Assembly (NCBI GenBank): GCA_902775895.1
Contig: CACYNO010000006.1
Coordinates: 1 to 64,000 of the forward strand
DNA from: an uncultured Lachnospiraceae bacterium
GTDB lineage: Bacteria; Bacillota; Clostridia; Lachnospirales; Lachnospiraceae
Direction: 5' to 3'
DNA length: 64,000 bases
Below, in pieces: positions 26,065 to 35,704 of the stretch. A model generated the notes under the pieces. The model saw only the letters and a list, made by a program, of their open reading frames with translations, had not been told where the DNA came from and made no database searches. Numbering within the stretch: position 1 is the stretch's first letter; every line of letters starts with the position of its first letter. The position numbers and the translations under genes were made by a program.

Positions 26065-27504
26065 TCAGTAAGCTTTTCCCCAATATACCAATTTTTTTGC
26101 AGGTTTTCCGCAACATACGCATACATCGGAGATACTTTCCTGCTCAAAAGGCATACATCGTGAGGTGGCTGTAGTTTCTTCTTTTATCTTGTCTTCACAG
26201 GCCATATCTCCGCACCACATGGCTTTTACAAAGCCGGGCTTGTTCTCGATGGTATCCTTGAACGCCTCATAGTCACGGGCTTCGAAGGTGTTTTGATCCC
26301 TGTGCGCCTTTGCCCTGTTAAACATATCGGTCTGGATAGTATCTAACAGGTTCTTTACCTCATTTACCACTCCGTTTAAGCCCGTCTTTATCTTGTCCCT
26401 TGTGTCACGTCTTACCAGCACGCAGGCATTTTCCTCTAAGTCTCTGGGGCCTATCTCAATACGGACGGGAATACCGCGCATCTCAGCCTCTGAGAATTTC
26501 CATCCGGGACTCTTGTCGGAGTCGTCTGTCTTTACGGATATACCGGCTTCTTTTAAAGCATTTTCCACTTCACGGCATTTATCAAGTACGCCTTCCTTTT
26601 GCTGCTGCACCGGGATGATACACACCTGTACGGGTGCGATGCGCGGCGGAAGCACCAGACCTTCGTTATCGCCGTGTACCATGATCACGGCACCTATCAT
26701 ACGGGTGGTGACTCCCCATGATGTCTGGTTTACATACTGCAGGTTGTTATCCTTGTCCGTATATTGTATACCGAAAGCCCTTGCAAAACCGTCCCCGAAG
26801 TTGTGGCTGGTCCCGCTCTGGAGTGCCTTTCCGTCATGCATAAGAGCCTCGATCGTATATGTGGCTTCGGCTCCCGCAAATTTTTCCTTTTCTGTCTTCT
26901 GACCCTTTATAACGGGAATGGCAAGGACTTCCTCTGCAAACTCGGCATAAAGGTTCAGCATCTGAAGAGTACGCTCCTGTGCTTCCTCGTAGGTAGCATG
27001 GGCAGTGTGTCCCTCCTGCCAGAGAAACTCTCTTGAGCGAAGGAAAGGTCTTGTCTCCTTTTCCCACCTTACAACGGAACACCACTGGTTATAGACTTTG
27101 GGCAGGTCCCTGTAAGACTCGATCTCCTTGCTGTAAAAGTCACAGAACAATGTTTCCGATGTAGGACGTACACATAAGTTCTCTGCAAGAGGATCAAGTC
27201 CTCCTTTTGTGACCCAGGCCACCTCAGGAGCAAAGCCCTCCACATGATCCTTTTCCTTTTCAAGAAGGCTCTCCGGGATCATAAGAGGCATATATACATT
27301 CTCCACTCCCGTATCCTTGAACCTCTTATCCAGCTGCTTCTGGATAGCCTCCCAGATGGCGTATCCTGCAGGCTTCAGTATCATAAATCCTTTTACGGAT
27401 GAATAGGCCATAAGCTCGGCCTTTTTTACGATGTCCGTATACCATTGTGCGAAGTCATCCTCCATGGATGTGATAGCTTCTACAAGTTTTTTATCTCCTG
27501 CCAT
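26065..27504 (-). CDS. proS: Prolyl-tRNA synthetase, archaeal/eukaryotic type
   Basis: 479 residues. Class II synthetase that charges tRNA-Pro. There is no editing insertion between motifs 2 and 3. The C-terminal extension ends in a tyrosine (WGKAY) and carries the cysteine set CGDMAC...CVCCGK that binds zinc. These mark the archaeal-type Pro[10 protein letters not shown], the motif 2 region [19 protein letters not shown]-like segment and GTSHNFG are present. Its ATG lies inside the end of the upstream membrane-protein gene (25-base overlap). Confidence 0.95.
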   Translation of the reverse strand: MAGDKKLVEAITSMEDDFAQWYTDIVKKAELMAYSSVKGFMILKPAGYAIWEAIQKQLDKRFKDTGVENVYMPLMIPESLLEKEKDHVEGFAPEVAWVTKGGLDPLAENLCVRPTSETLFCDFYSKEIESYRDLPKVYNQWCSVVRWEKETRPFLRSREFLWQEGHTAHATYEEAQERTLQMLNLYAEFAEEVLAIPVIKGQKTEKEKFAGAEATYTIEALMHDGKALQSGTSHNFGDGFARAFGIQYTDKDNNLQYVNQTSWGVTTRMIGAVIMVHGDNEGLVLPPRIAPVQVCIIPVQQQKEGVLDKCREVENALKEAGISVKTDDSDKSPGWKFSEAEMRGIPVRIEIGPRDLEENACVLVRRDTRDKIKTGLNGVVNEVKNLLDTIQTDMFNRAKAHRDQNTFEARDYEAFKDTIENKPGFVKAMWCGDMACEDKIKEETTATSRCMPFEQESISDVCVCCGKPAKKLVYWGKAY

Positions 27505-28172
27505 GTCCTTTTCACCTTACCTTTTGATCTGTTTTGTTTTTCCATGTGAGCTTTTGAATAGTCTTTGTACTTCTCCTCGGCTACAGGGTATTTGTATATC
27601 TCATCCATATGTGAGAAAGCTTTCGGGATAGAGATGTTTGACATTATCTCCGGCTTTAGTCTCTTGCCGTTCCTTATCTCAGTCTTTTCTATAACACCCC
27701 TTATCTTGAAGTAACCTCTGGTCTCCTGGGACTTTCCGCTAAGCTCGACGACTTTATACTCTTCATCTTTTGTGATCAGCTCATCACCCAGCTTCTCGTG
27801 AAGGAAGTTCTTATGCCACAAAAAGTAATTTTTGCTGAAGATCATATAATCTTTTTTCAACCGGGAAAAACTGTGGTGCTGAACAAAAAAAAGTATGGGT
27901 ATCCCCGCAATGGAACCCGTGGCCCATACACTTACAAGCCAACCCGTCATAAGGTTTCCCGCTCCCGGTATAACGATCCCGGCAGTCCTGAAAAGTATGA
28001 TCCCGACTATGTAATAGACGATACCCGGTACGCAGCACCAGCGCATTATGCGGTAAGGTTTGCCGTAGTTTTGCTTGTAGTACTCTTTATCAGGTACTCC
28101 TTTAATATCCTTTGCGACGTTTATATGAATATCCACATCCATATCCGTTTCCGTCTGCATATTTTCTTCCAT
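27480..28172 (-). CDS. Membrane protein of unknown function
   Basis: 230 residues. Two hydrophobic segments (about 43-63 and 75-100) lie between a soluble acidic N-terminus and a basic C-terminal half rich in Lys and Glu ([19 protein letters not shown]). The middle holds a [21 protein letters not shown] stretch that could be a small PH-like or beta domain after the helices. I do not recognise the family. Its stop overlaps proS, and the next upstream gene (VanY-like) starts 17 bases away, so it is probably in an operon with both. Confidence 0.7.
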   Translation of the reverse strand: MEENMQTETDMDVDIHINVAKDIKGVPDKEYYKQNYGKPYRIMRWCCVPGIVYYIVGIILFRTAGIVIPGAGNLMTGWLVSVWATGSIAGIPILFFVQHHSFSRLKKDYMIFSKNYFLWHKNFLHEKLGDELITKDEEYKVVELSGKSQETRGYFKIRGVIEKTEIRNGKRLKPEIMSNISIPKAFSHMDEIYKYPVAEEKYKDYSKAHMEKQNRSKGKVKRTWQEIKNL

Positions 28173-28188
28173 AAAAAACCTCTGTAAA

Positions 28189-28938
28189 TCATTTATACTC
28201 GGAAGTTATACCGAGATATTCTTCCAAACACTCGCCGCTGTCCCTGAGATGTCCGGCAAGTTCTTTCCCTACGTAACGCAGATGCCAGGGCTCAAACTCA
28301 TAGCCCGTGAAATCTTTTTTACCCTCGGGAAATCTTATTATGAACCCGTACTCATGGGCGTGCTCATCTATCCACACGCCCTCCTTTGTCTCCTCAAAGT
28401 TGGTTCCTGCTTCGTTTACATCAAATGACAGACCGGTCTGGTGCTCGGAGTACCCCGGACGGGCAGAGTATTCCTCTGCATAATCCGCCCCGTGCTCATT
28501 GGCATATCTGTTATACAGTTCCTCCTGCCTGTCATAAGTACGAAATCCCGACTGCACCCAGAGCTTTATTCCTTCTTCCGCTGCAGCCTCCTGCATCTCG
28601 TCAAAGGCTTTCTGTGTATCTTCCGTCAGGTCCCCCGGATTGTAATCTTCAGGGAGGGAATAGGTCTTATTTACTATCAATATCCCGTCAACAAAAGTGA
28701 CCCCGTCGATATTTTCAATCTTATAACCCTTTGAAGTAGTGTTCCCGTCTTCCGGCGGTGCCGTCTCCGTCGCAGGTTCCGGTTTTTCAGCAACCGTCTT
28801 TCCCTTGTCTTCGGGAGAGGCGGAAGCAGCCCTTACTATACCTGATATCACGGCAACGGGAATTATTATCGCACATGAACAAATGGCGAAAAGGATAGTA
28901 AGTTTTTTCAGTTTTTCATTCTGAATAAGCGCTCTCAC
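28189..28938 (-). CDS. D-alanyl-D-alanine carboxypeptidase, M15B/VanY family
   Basis: 249 residues. It has an N-terminal membrane anchor (~15-35), a Pro/Glu/Thr-rich spacer, then the M15 zinc peptidase domain. The metal and catalytic residues are visible in SARPGYSEHQTGLSFDV (His, Asp) and EPWHLRYVG (Glu, His). It trims the terminal D-Ala of peptidoglycan stem peptides at the outer face. No vanA/vanX neighbours occur, so it is a housekeeping wall enzyme rather than a resistance gene. It lies 3 bases from ftsH. Confidence 0.9.
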   Translation of the reverse strand: MRALIQNEKLKKLTILFAICSCAIIIPVAVISGIVRAASASPEDKGKTVAEKPEPATETAPPEDGNTTSKGYKIENIDGVTFVDGILIVNKTYSLPEDYNPGDLTEDTQKAFDEMQEAAAEEGIKLWVQSGFRTYDRQEELYNRYANEHGADYAEEYSARPGYSEHQTGLSFDVNEAGTNFEETKEGVWIDEHAHEYGFIIRFPEGKKDFTGYEFEPWHLRYVGKELAGHLRDSGECLEEYLGITSEYK

Positions 28939-28941
28939 TTT

Positions 28942-30759
28942 TTAAACTTCCCGGGTAAATAAACTTTCAAATTCTTCTCTTGTTAATTTCTCTTTTTGTA
29001 ACAACAGTTCTGATGATCTGTCAAGCACATACCTGTACTTCTCTATTATCTGTCTTGCGCTCTTGTGGCATTCGTCAACTATACGCTTAACTTCCGAGTC
29101 GATCTGGGTAGCAACGGACTCACTGTAAGGTCTGCTGTGGCCGATCTCTCTTCCGATGAATACCTCTTCACTTCCGGCCTCGTAGTTGATAGGACCGAGC
29201 TTTGAAGAAAATCCGTACTTGGTCACCATATCCTTTGCAAGAGCCGTAGCCTGCTTGATATCCATGGATGCGCCCGTGGTAATATCGTCAAATACGATCT
29301 CCTCTGCCACACGTCCTCCCATGGCAACGATGATATTCTGGAGCATCTTTCCTCGCGTGTTGAATATCTCATCATTTTCAGGAAGAGGCATGGTGTAGCC
29401 TGCAGCTCCCATACCCGTAGGTATGATGGAAATGGTATGCACGGGGCCCACATCCGGAAGTATGTGGAATAATATAGCGTGTCCGGACTCGTGATAAGCC
29501 GTGATCTTCTTTTCTTTTTCCGAGATAACACGGCTCTTCTTTTCTTTTCCGATACCCTCTTTTATGAATGCGTCTTTAACGTCTTCGTTTGTGATGAATT
29601 CATGCTTTCTCGTTGCTGCATTTATGGCAGCTTCGTTTAGCACGTTCTCAAGATCCGCTCCCGTAAATCCGGCTGTGGTCTTTGCCAGGGATTCAAGATC
29701 CACATCATCCGCCATAGGCTTATGTGAGGCGTGGACTTTCAGGATAGCAAGCCTTCCCTTGACATCAGGCTGTCCTACCATGATCTTACGGTCAAATCGT
29801 CCGGGCCTTAAGATCGCGGGATCGAGTATATCTATCCTGTTGGTAGCCGCCATAACGATGATGCCTGCATTTGCATCAAAGCCGTCCATCTCTACCAGCA
29901 TCTGGTTCAGGGTCTGCTCTCTCTCGTCATGTCCGCCCCCGAGACCCGACCCTCTCTGTCTTGCCACTGCATCGATCTCGTCGATAAATACGATACATGG
30001 TGCGTTCTTCTTTGCTTCCGAGAACATATCCCTTACTCTTGAAGCACCCACACCAACGAACATCTCCACAAAGTCTGAACCGGAAATGCTGTAGAAGGGA
30101 ACTCCCGCCTCTCCGGCAACGGCCTTTGCAAGAAGGGTCTTACCGGTTCCCGGAGGACCCGTAAGGATAACACCTTTAGGGATACGTGCACCCAGCTTTG
30201 TATATTTGGCAGGGTCTTTTAAGAAATCAACGATCTCTTCAAGTTCTTCTTTTTCCTCGTCGACTCCGGCCACATCTTTAAACGTAACCTTCTTTCCGCC
30301 CTCGTTCATCCTGGCTTTGCTCTTGCCGAAGCTTGCCATTCTTCCGCCACCGGTGGACCTGGTTATAAACAGGAACATCACTATGATGGCGCCGATCATG
30401 ATGATCGTGGGAATGATGGTGGTGAGCCATGCGCTCTCACGCTTTACGTCTTTTACCTCAAACTCCGTTTTCTTTTCAATAAGGTATTTTTCAACGTCAT
30501 TTACATCAGATACATAGAGCTGTTCATGCTTAGTACCGTCTTTTAGTTCAATCTTCAGTACACCCGTAGGTACCTCGGGATTCTGGGTGATATCCACATC
30601 CTTTACATTCCCGGCTTCCACATCAGCCTGAAACTGATAATATGAATAATCATCGGGCTGGCGCACATTGGTCCTGCCTATCACAAAAGCAAGAAATAGA
30701 CCGGCCAGGATAATGGAATATATGATCATTCCGCCCGAGTTTCTTTTTTTGTTGTTCAT
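28942..30759 (-). CDS. ftsH: ATP-dependent zinc metalloprotease FtsH
   Basis: 605 residues. Two membrane helices (~10-27 and ~112-133) flank an extracytoplasmic domain. The AAA+ domain has [18 protein letters not shown] and the second region of homology LRPGRFDR, and the M41 protease site is HESGH. Normal length and order. It degrades membrane and short-lived cytoplasmic proteins. The start overlaps the tilS stop by four bases. Confidence 0.97.
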   Translation of the reverse strand: MNNKKRNSGGMIIYSIILAGLFLAFVIGRTNVRQPDDYSYYQFQADVEAGNVKDVDITQNPEVPTGVLKIELKDGTKHEQLYVSDVNDVEKYLIEKKTEFEVKDVKRESAWLTTIIPTIIMIGAIIVMFLFITRSTGGGRMASFGKSKARMNEGGKKVTFKDVAGVDEEKEELEEIVDFLKDPAKYTKLGARIPKGVILTGPPGTGKTLLAKAVAGEAGVPFYSISGSDFVEMFVGVGASRVRDMFSEAKKNAPCIVFIDEIDAVARQRGSGLGGGHDEREQTLNQMLVEMDGFDANAGIIVMAATNRIDILDPAILRPGRFDRKIMVGQPDVKGRLAILKVHASHKPMADDVDLESLAKTTAGFTGADLENVLNEAAINAATRKHEFITNEDVKDAFIKEGIGKEKKSRVISEKEKKITAYHESGHAILFHILPDVGPVHTISIIPTGMGAAGYTMPLPENDEIFNTRGKMLQNIIVAMGGRVAEEIVFDDITTGASMDIKQATALAKDMVTKYGFSSKLGPINYEAGSEEVFIGREIGHSRPYSESVATQIDSEVKRIVDECHKSARQIIEKYRYVLDRSSELLLQKEKLTREEFESLFTREV

Positions 30760-32201
30760 AAAATATCTGTCTCCGTTTCTTTTACGGTAATCTTCAGTAC
30801 CGCGCTGTCTTTATCTGCAAAAGCTTCCGTCGACTGTCTGACTCCCACTGCCCACAGACAACTGCTACCTTCTGCCATTATCAGGCAATTTTCACGTATC
30901 CGCTCCGGGATCTTGCGATCGATAAATTCTTTTTTTAATTTCTTTTTCGAGCCTTCGGAATCGATGGAGATCATATCTCCGGGAAGTCTTTTTCTAAAGC
31001 AGGTATTAGAGGTCATTTTATCATAATTAAAATATTTCGTATAGTCGGAGTTTGTGTTTTTGGTAAAATCATCGGTGATCTCCAGAATAATGGTGTATCC
31101 GTCATACTCAAACCCGGCACTTCCCATGGTTTCAAGTCTTTCCTTCAGCTCCCCGGTCATGAAAAAAAAAGGCTTAGTCTCAGTTTTTTCTTCTTTCCCG
31201 TAAAACTCCGCTTCCCCTCCGGATATCCTGAGTACAGCTCCTTTCGGCATCTCAATGGTAACACCTTCCGTACCGCCTGACCTTATGCCTTCCACAGCTG
31301 CTTCTATCCTCTCACTGCTCAGATCAAGACCATCCTTTGATACATGCCGGTATGCCTTCATGACAATGGTCTCAAGAAGGATGTCCGGAAGACTATCCAG
31401 GTCTTTTTTTAAAAACACCAGGGAATCCCTTTTATTTACAATGGCTTTTCCCCTTATAAACTCATCTGCCTGTCCGTCCACATAGGTCTTATATTTACGG
31501 GCCGTTTCGGAAAGATTATTTACATGCGCTATAAAGTTCTTATTTATATTCTCTTCAATAGGTGCGATAACCTCATGACGGATAAAGTTCCTGGTATATG
31601 CCGTATCGGAGTTGGTGCTGTCCGTGACATATTCCAGATCATTTTCTTCGACATAGTCCTCTATCACTTTCCTTGTAAGGCACATAAGGGGTCTGATGAT
31701 CCCGTCTCTTTTCGGAGCGATGCCTGTTATTCCCGCAAGCCCCGTACCTCTTGCCATATTAAACAGCACGGTCTCTGCAGAATCATTTTTGTGATGCGCC
31801 GTTGCTGTCACACCACCATTCAGCTCCTTTATCTTTTTTCTGAAAAGCTCATATCTGATACGCCGTCCCGCGGTTTCTTCGCTCTCACCCGTCTCTCTTG
31901 CTATCGCAGGTATATCCTCTGTTACTGTAGTTACAGGGACACTGATCTTACCGCAAAATTCTTTTACGAATTCCTCGTCCCTTTTTGCCTCGTCCCCCCG
32001 TATGGAGTGGTTCAGATGTACCGCATGAAGCTTCAGCGAGGAAAAATCCGAAACCTCGTTTTTTAATTTGTTTAAAATAAAAAGAAGGCAAACCGAGTCT
32101 GCCCCTCCTGAAAATCCTATGATGATGTTGTCGCCGGGGGCTGTCATCTCATACTTAAGCATGAAACGCGCCACTCTGCTCTCAACTTCTGAATCTGACA
32201 A
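30756..32201 (-). CDS. tilS: tRNA(Ile)-lysidine synthase
   Basis: 481 residues. It has the N-type ATP pyrophosphatase PP-loop FSGGADSVC near residue 30, HLNHSIRG, and the TAHHKNDSAETVLFN and RGTGLAGITGI blocks typical of TilS, plus the C-terminal substrate-binding domain. It converts C34 of tRNA-Ile(CAU) to lysidine so that AUA is read as isoleucine. The tilS-ftsH order is common in Firmicutes. Confidence 0.96.
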   Translation of the reverse strand: MSDSEVESRVARFMLKYEMTAPGDNIIIGFSGGADSVCLLFILNKLKNEVSDFSSLKLHAVHLNHSIRGDEAKRDEEFVKEFCGKISVPVTTVTEDIPAIARETGESEETAGRRIRYELFRKKIKELNGGVTATAHHKNDSAETVLFNMARGTGLAGITGIAPKRDGIIRPLMCLTRKVIEDYVEENDLEYVTDSTNSDTAYTRNFIRHEVIAPIEENINKNFIAHVNNLSETARKYKTYVDGQADEFIRGKAIVNKRDSLVFLKKDLDSLPDILLETIVMKAYRHVSKDGLDLSSERIEAAVEGIRSGGTEGVTIEMPKGAVLRISGGEAEFYGKEEKTETKPFFFMTGELKERLETMGSAGFEYDGYTIILEITDDFTKNTNSDYTKYFNYDKMTSNTCFRKRLPGDMISIDSEGSKKKLKKEFIDRKIPERIRENCLIMAEGSSCLWAVGVRQSTEAFADKDSAVLKITVKETETDIL

Positions 32202-32204
32202 TCT

Positions 32205-32531
32205 TTAATCCTCCGCCCGGAATATGATCTCATCCGGATAGATAAGCCCCAGCTTATTCTTCGCAACTTCTTCCACATACTCCCTGCTCTGGGTGTACTC
32301 TTTTCTTTCCTGCAGTTTTTCGGTCCTTTGTCTCTGGACCTCCATCTCCTGCTGCAATGCAGATAATTTTGCATTAGTTTCTTTGCTCTTTGCACTCAGC
32401 CTTATCTGGCCTGAAATGAGCACCACGGCAAAAACCGCGATAACGCCTATAGTGGCAACAAGTACGGTGATGGTGCGTATCTTGGCGTTCCTTATCCTTT
32501 TCTGTTTTTGTCTTCGTGTCTCTAAACGCAT
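32205..32531 (-). CDS. Septum formation initiator (DivIC/FtsB family)
   Basis: 108 residues: a basic cytoplasmic start, one membrane helix (~22-44), a coiled coil (~48-80), and the family end block EYVEEVAKNKLGLIYPDEIIF. DivIC joins FtsL and DivIB in the divisome outside the membrane. It lies three bases upstream of tilS, matching the usual divIC-tilS-ftsH order. Confidence 0.9.
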   Translation of the reverse strand: MRLETRRQKQKRIRNAKIRTITVLVATIGVIAVFAVVLISGQIRLSAKSKETNAKLSALQQEMEVQRQRTEKLQERKEYTQSREYVEEVAKNKLGLIYPDEIIFRAED

Positions 32532-32611
32532 ATTTTAAGCCCCTTTGGACGCTTGTTAATGTTCATACAAAGCCAATATAACACCCGTAAAGGGCAATTT
32601 CAAGCCTTTTA

Positions 32612-32854
32612 TCACAAAAATTCCACCATCTCCGCAGCATCTTCTTTATGTATCGTCTCTTTTACATCTTTGATACGCGCCTTTACGGTCTTATTCCCGA
32701 AGGTGATCTCTATTATGTCCCCTGCTTTTACATCAGCAGACGCTCTTGCAACTTTATCGTTAAGCTTTACTCTTCCCGCATCACAGGCTTCGTTTGCTAT
32801 GGTCCTTCTCTTTATCAGTCTTGAAACCTTTAAAAATTTATCCAGCCTCATCAT
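32612..32854 (-). CDS. S4-domain RNA-binding protein, RqcP/YabO type
   Basis: 80 residues consisting almost wholly of an S4 domain: MRLDKFLKVSRLIKRR...AGRVKLND and the DIIEI segment. This is the size and sequence of RqcP (YabO), which works with RqcH in adding C-terminal alanine tails on stalled ribosomes. Its ATG overlaps the upstream gene's stop by four bases. Confidence 0.9.
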   Translation of the reverse strand: MMRLDKFLKVSRLIKRRTIANEACDAGRVKLNDKVARASADVKAGDIIEITFGNKTVKARIKDVKETIHKEDAAEMVEFL

Positions 32855-33471
32855 TTTTCCTCATCAAAAAATATATCCTTAAAATACGGCAGTTCCAGTG
32901 CCCAGTCGCAAAAGTCATGCCATTCATCCAGCTTATGTGATTTCCTGGAACTGTACATGCCGATGAGATTTTCGTAGTTCATGGTACAGGTACGCATCTG
33001 ATGATACCCTTCGGGCAAAAGCTGGATCATGCTGTACCATAAAGTTTTATCCTTTGTCTTCACATATTCCTGCCTGATCTTTTCAAGCCCGTCTATTGTC
33101 ACTTTTAACATATCAAGGGCTTCCGGAGTCAGGTGATCGTGACTGAAATCATCAAGTTCAAAGGGCTTGGAGTGGATCTTGTGCATGGTACTTGTGGAAT
33201 TTGCCACAGTCCCCACCTTGTAAGTGTCGTACTCTTTCCACCAGTAGATGGGAGCGGTTATATCTACGGAGACAAATATCTGCCTGACAAATTTGCGGTG
33301 ATCACTTCCCGACTGTGCAAGACGTCTCGCAAGACCCAGGTCATTTTCCCCAAAGATAAAATCACCATTTTCCATACGGCTGTCGGAGCGCTCCCAGCTG
33401 TTTAAGGGATTCCTTGCGCCTCTCATGGCGTTTTCAAAATTCATAACACTTACTCTTTCAAACTTTATCAT
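32851..33471 (-). CDS. Conserved protein resembling flavin-dependent thymidylate synthase (ThyX)
   Basis: About 206 residues from the ATG 33469-33471, preceded by GGGAG; a longer frame overlaps the next gene. FVRQIFVSVDITAPIYWWKE followed by YDTYKVGTVANSTSTMHK recalls the ThyX core, where an R-H-R-x7-S signature and a DxxxxxYxR stretch bind flavin and dUMP. The canonical RHR-x7-S is not present in its usual form, so catalysis as thymidylate synthase is uncertain. Similar proteins occur in Clostridia and their phages. I treat it as a ThyX-superfamily relative of unknown activity. Confidence 0.5.
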   Translation of the reverse strand: MIKFERVSVMNFENAMRGARNPLNSWERSDSRMENGDFIFGENDLGLARRLAQSGSDHRKFVRQIFVSVDITAPIYWWKEYDTYKVGTVANSTSTMHKIHSKPFELDDFSHDHLTPEALDMLKVTIDGLEKIRQEYVKTKDKTLWYSMIQLLPEGYHQMRTCTMNYENLIGMYSSRKSHKLDEWHDFCDWALELPYFKDIFFDEEK

Positions 33472-33472
33472 C

Positions 33473-34438
33473 TTAATTCTCCCTGTCAAAAAACTTTTTT
33501 GCAGCTACTGTGGAATTAACTACCATATCCCGTACCGCCGGTTCCGTGTAGAACGCCATGTGTGGAAGCACGATCACATTGGGATAACCGTTCAAAATAC
33601 TGAAATCTTTGTTTGTTAATATCCTGTCCTCATGATCAAAATAATACATACCCTTTTCATTCTCGATCACATCAAGCCCTGCAAAACCTATCTTTCCGCT
33701 CTCTATTGCATCAATCATGGCTTTCGTATCGATCAGAAGGCCTCTCGCGGTATTTATGATCATCACACCGTCCTTCATCATGGAAAACTCTTTTTCTCCT
33801 ATGATGTGGAAATTCTCCGGTGTTCCGGAGAGATGAAGGGATATGATATCACTCTCTGAAAGCAGTATGTCACGGTCAACGTACTCCGCATACCCGGAAG
33901 TTTCCTCATCCGGATGCCTGTCACATATGAGGATCCTGCAGCCGAAACCCGAAAGCTGCCTTGCCACGGTCTTCCCTATGTCTCCCCCACCATAAAGACC
34001 CACCGTACATTCTCTTAATTCCTTACCAAGCCTTCCGTAAAGACCGTAATCCCTGCCTATGGTGCGAAGCTGTATATATTTGAGCCTGCGGCACCCCATG
34101 AGCATTAGCATAATGGCATAATCTGCCACCGCATTGGGACTGTAGCTTATACCCATAACGGGTATCCCGTATCTTGCCGCCGCATCTTTGTCTATATGGT
34201 CGGTGCCTACGGTACGGCTCATGATAAGCTTCACCCCTGCTTCTTTTAAAGCTTTTATCCTTTCCTCGTCTATGGGACAGGTTATGATGTTTATCACATC
34301 AAAGCCTTCTGCAAGACCGATGTTTTCAGGAGTGGGAACATCGGGTGTGGAATCGTATTCTATCCCCAGTTCACCGCAGATATTATCAAAAAAACGCCTT
34401 TCATCATATTCACGAAGGCTGTAAACGAACATTTTCAT
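33473..34438 (-). CDS. D-2-hydroxyacid dehydrogenase (D-lactate dehydrogenase/VanH-like)
   Basis: 321 residues. NAD-dependent enzyme reducing 2-oxo acids to D-hydroxy acids, probably pyruvate to D-lactate. It has SPNAVADYAIMLML, the Rossmann motif GLYGGGDIGKTVARQL, catalytic Arg in NTARG, Glu in VIENEKG and His in LPHMAFYTEPAV. It diverges from the acyltransferase gene, with 109 bases between the two starts. Confidence 0.85.
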   Translation of the reverse strand: MKMFVYSLREYDERRFFDNICGELGIEYDSTPDVPTPENIGLAEGFDVINIITCPIDEERIKALKEAGVKLIMSRTVGTDHIDKDAAARYGIPVMGISYSPNAVADYAIMLMLMGCRRLKYIQLRTIGRDYGLYGRLGKELRECTVGLYGGGDIGKTVARQLSGFGCRILICDRHPDEETSGYAEYVDRDILLSESDIISLHLSGTPENFHIIGEKEFSMMKDGVMIINTARGLLIDTKAMIDAIESGKIGFAGLDVIENEKGMYYFDHEDRILTNKDFSILNGYPNVIVLPHMAFYTEPAVRDMVVNSTVAAKKFFDREN

Positions 34439-34507
34439 CTCTTTAACCTCTCGGGGTATTGTAACATATTTTTATTAATTTGCATTTATCCCCTTCTTCT
34501 TTTGTGG

Positions 34508-34513
34508 TATAAT
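34508..34513 (+). promoter_or_regulatory. Candidate -10 box for the acyltransferase gene
   Basis: A perfect TATAAT lies 34 bases before the ATG at 34548, preceded by TGTGG (an extended -10-like TG lies slightly off position). No good -35 is seen at 17 bases. The divergent gap 34439-34547 otherwise holds only AT-rich leader sequence. Confidence 0.45.
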
Positions 34514-34547
34514 AAACCAAATTTTTCGTATACACAGAGCTAATAAC

Positions 34548-35684
34548 ATGAGCAACCCACTTGCCGTAAAACAGAATACAAGAAACATATCACTGGACAT
34601 CATAAGATGTGTGGCGATACTTTTTGTCGTACTTAATCATTCGGTTGAGTCTTATTTTAATTTTTTAGACAAAGACACATTATTATCCACAGACTCATTA
34701 CGGGATTCCGGAAGTCTTATTCTTTATACTTTCGGACGTTTAGGCGTTCCGTTATTTTTATTTATTACCGGTTATCTTCTGCTTCACAGAGATTTTGATA
34801 AACCCGGTGCCATAAAGCATTTCTGGATCCATAACCTTTTATCCCTTATCGTGACCTGGGAAATATGGCTCATTCTTTATAATTATTTCCTGGCATACAT
34901 GAATGATACGGTTTTTGATGTAAATATGTGGGTACGTCAGATGCTCTTTGTTGATGAGATAAAAATTACCCACAACTGGTATATAACCATGATAATAGCG
35001 GTTTATTTCTTTTTACCGTTTATAGCAAAGGGTATAAAAAATGTGGCAAAGCCGTATCTTTACATAATGCTCGGAGTTTGTCTGGCAACTTTATTTGTTG
35101 TACCTAGTATTAATATTTTCTTTTCGACCTTTGAAATTGATACATTAAACCTGCGGGCAACTCCCGTGTTCATTGCCACATTTCCTGTTACTTTTATACT
35201 CGCCGGACACCTGTTTTATTTGAACAAAGATAAAAAATATATTCCCATCGGATTAAGAATACTGATCGACACCGTGGTCTTTGCCGTATCCTTCGCACTA
35301 ACCGTATACTTTCAGGTTTATTTTCATAAAAACGGGAACGCTTATATGCTTTGGTATACATTTTTTGCTCTGTTTCCGGCATCGTGGTGTGCCTTTGACC
35401 TGCTTCATATGATCCCGTTCAAAAAGAACATATGGTTAATAAAACGTATCAGCATATGTTCTTTCGGAATATATCTTACCCACAGACCGATACAGATGTA
35501 CCTGGAGCAAAAAGTATCATTCTTTTATCAGACAAACGTGATCCCTTTCAATTATGAAAAAATGTGGATCTTGTTTGCGGCGTCTTTTGCATTAAGTTAC
35601 GGTCTTTCCGAAGGATTGGCAGCTATCCCCATAGTCGGAGAACTTCTGGTCCGAGTCAGAAAAAAGAAAATACATTTGTTTTAA
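34548..35684 (+). CDS. Membrane acyltransferase 3 family protein
   Basis: 378 residues with about ten membrane helices. It starts with the family pattern NISLDIIRCVAILFVVLNHS (the histidine is the presumed catalytic base), then FGRLGVPLFLFITGYLLL. The C-terminal FGIYLTHRP is also typical. These proteins transfer acyl groups, such as acetyl, to wall or exported glycans. It is the first gene of a two-gene plus-strand unit with the wall-binding protease that follows 20 bases later. Confidence 0.88.
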   Translation: MSNPLAVKQNTRNISLDIIRCVAILFVVLNHSVESYFNFLDKDTLLSTDSLRDSGSLILYTFGRLGVPLFLFITGYLLLHRDFDKPGAIKHFWIHNLLSLIVTWEIWLILYNYFLAYMNDTVFDVNMWVRQMLFVDEIKITHNWYITMIIAVYFFLPFIAKGIKNVAKPYLYIMLGVCLATLFVVPSINIFFSTFEIDTLNLRATPVFIATFPVTFILAGHLFYLNKDKKYIPIGLRILIDTVVFAVSFALTVYFQVYFHKNGNAYMLWYTFFALFPASWCAFDLLHMIPFKKNIWLIKRISICSFGIYLTHRPIQMYLEQKVSFFYQTNVIPFNYEKMWILFAASFALSYGLSEGLAAIPIVGELLVRVRKKKIHLF

Positions 35685-35704
35685 GTTTTAAGGAGTTGGT
35701 ATTA

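Noticed and set aside
28189-34438. A glycopeptide-resistance cluster, from a VanY-like and a VanH-like gene
   Set aside because: The two genes are 4.5 kb apart with housekeeping genes between, and there is no D-Ala-D-Lac ligase, VanX or VanRS pair.
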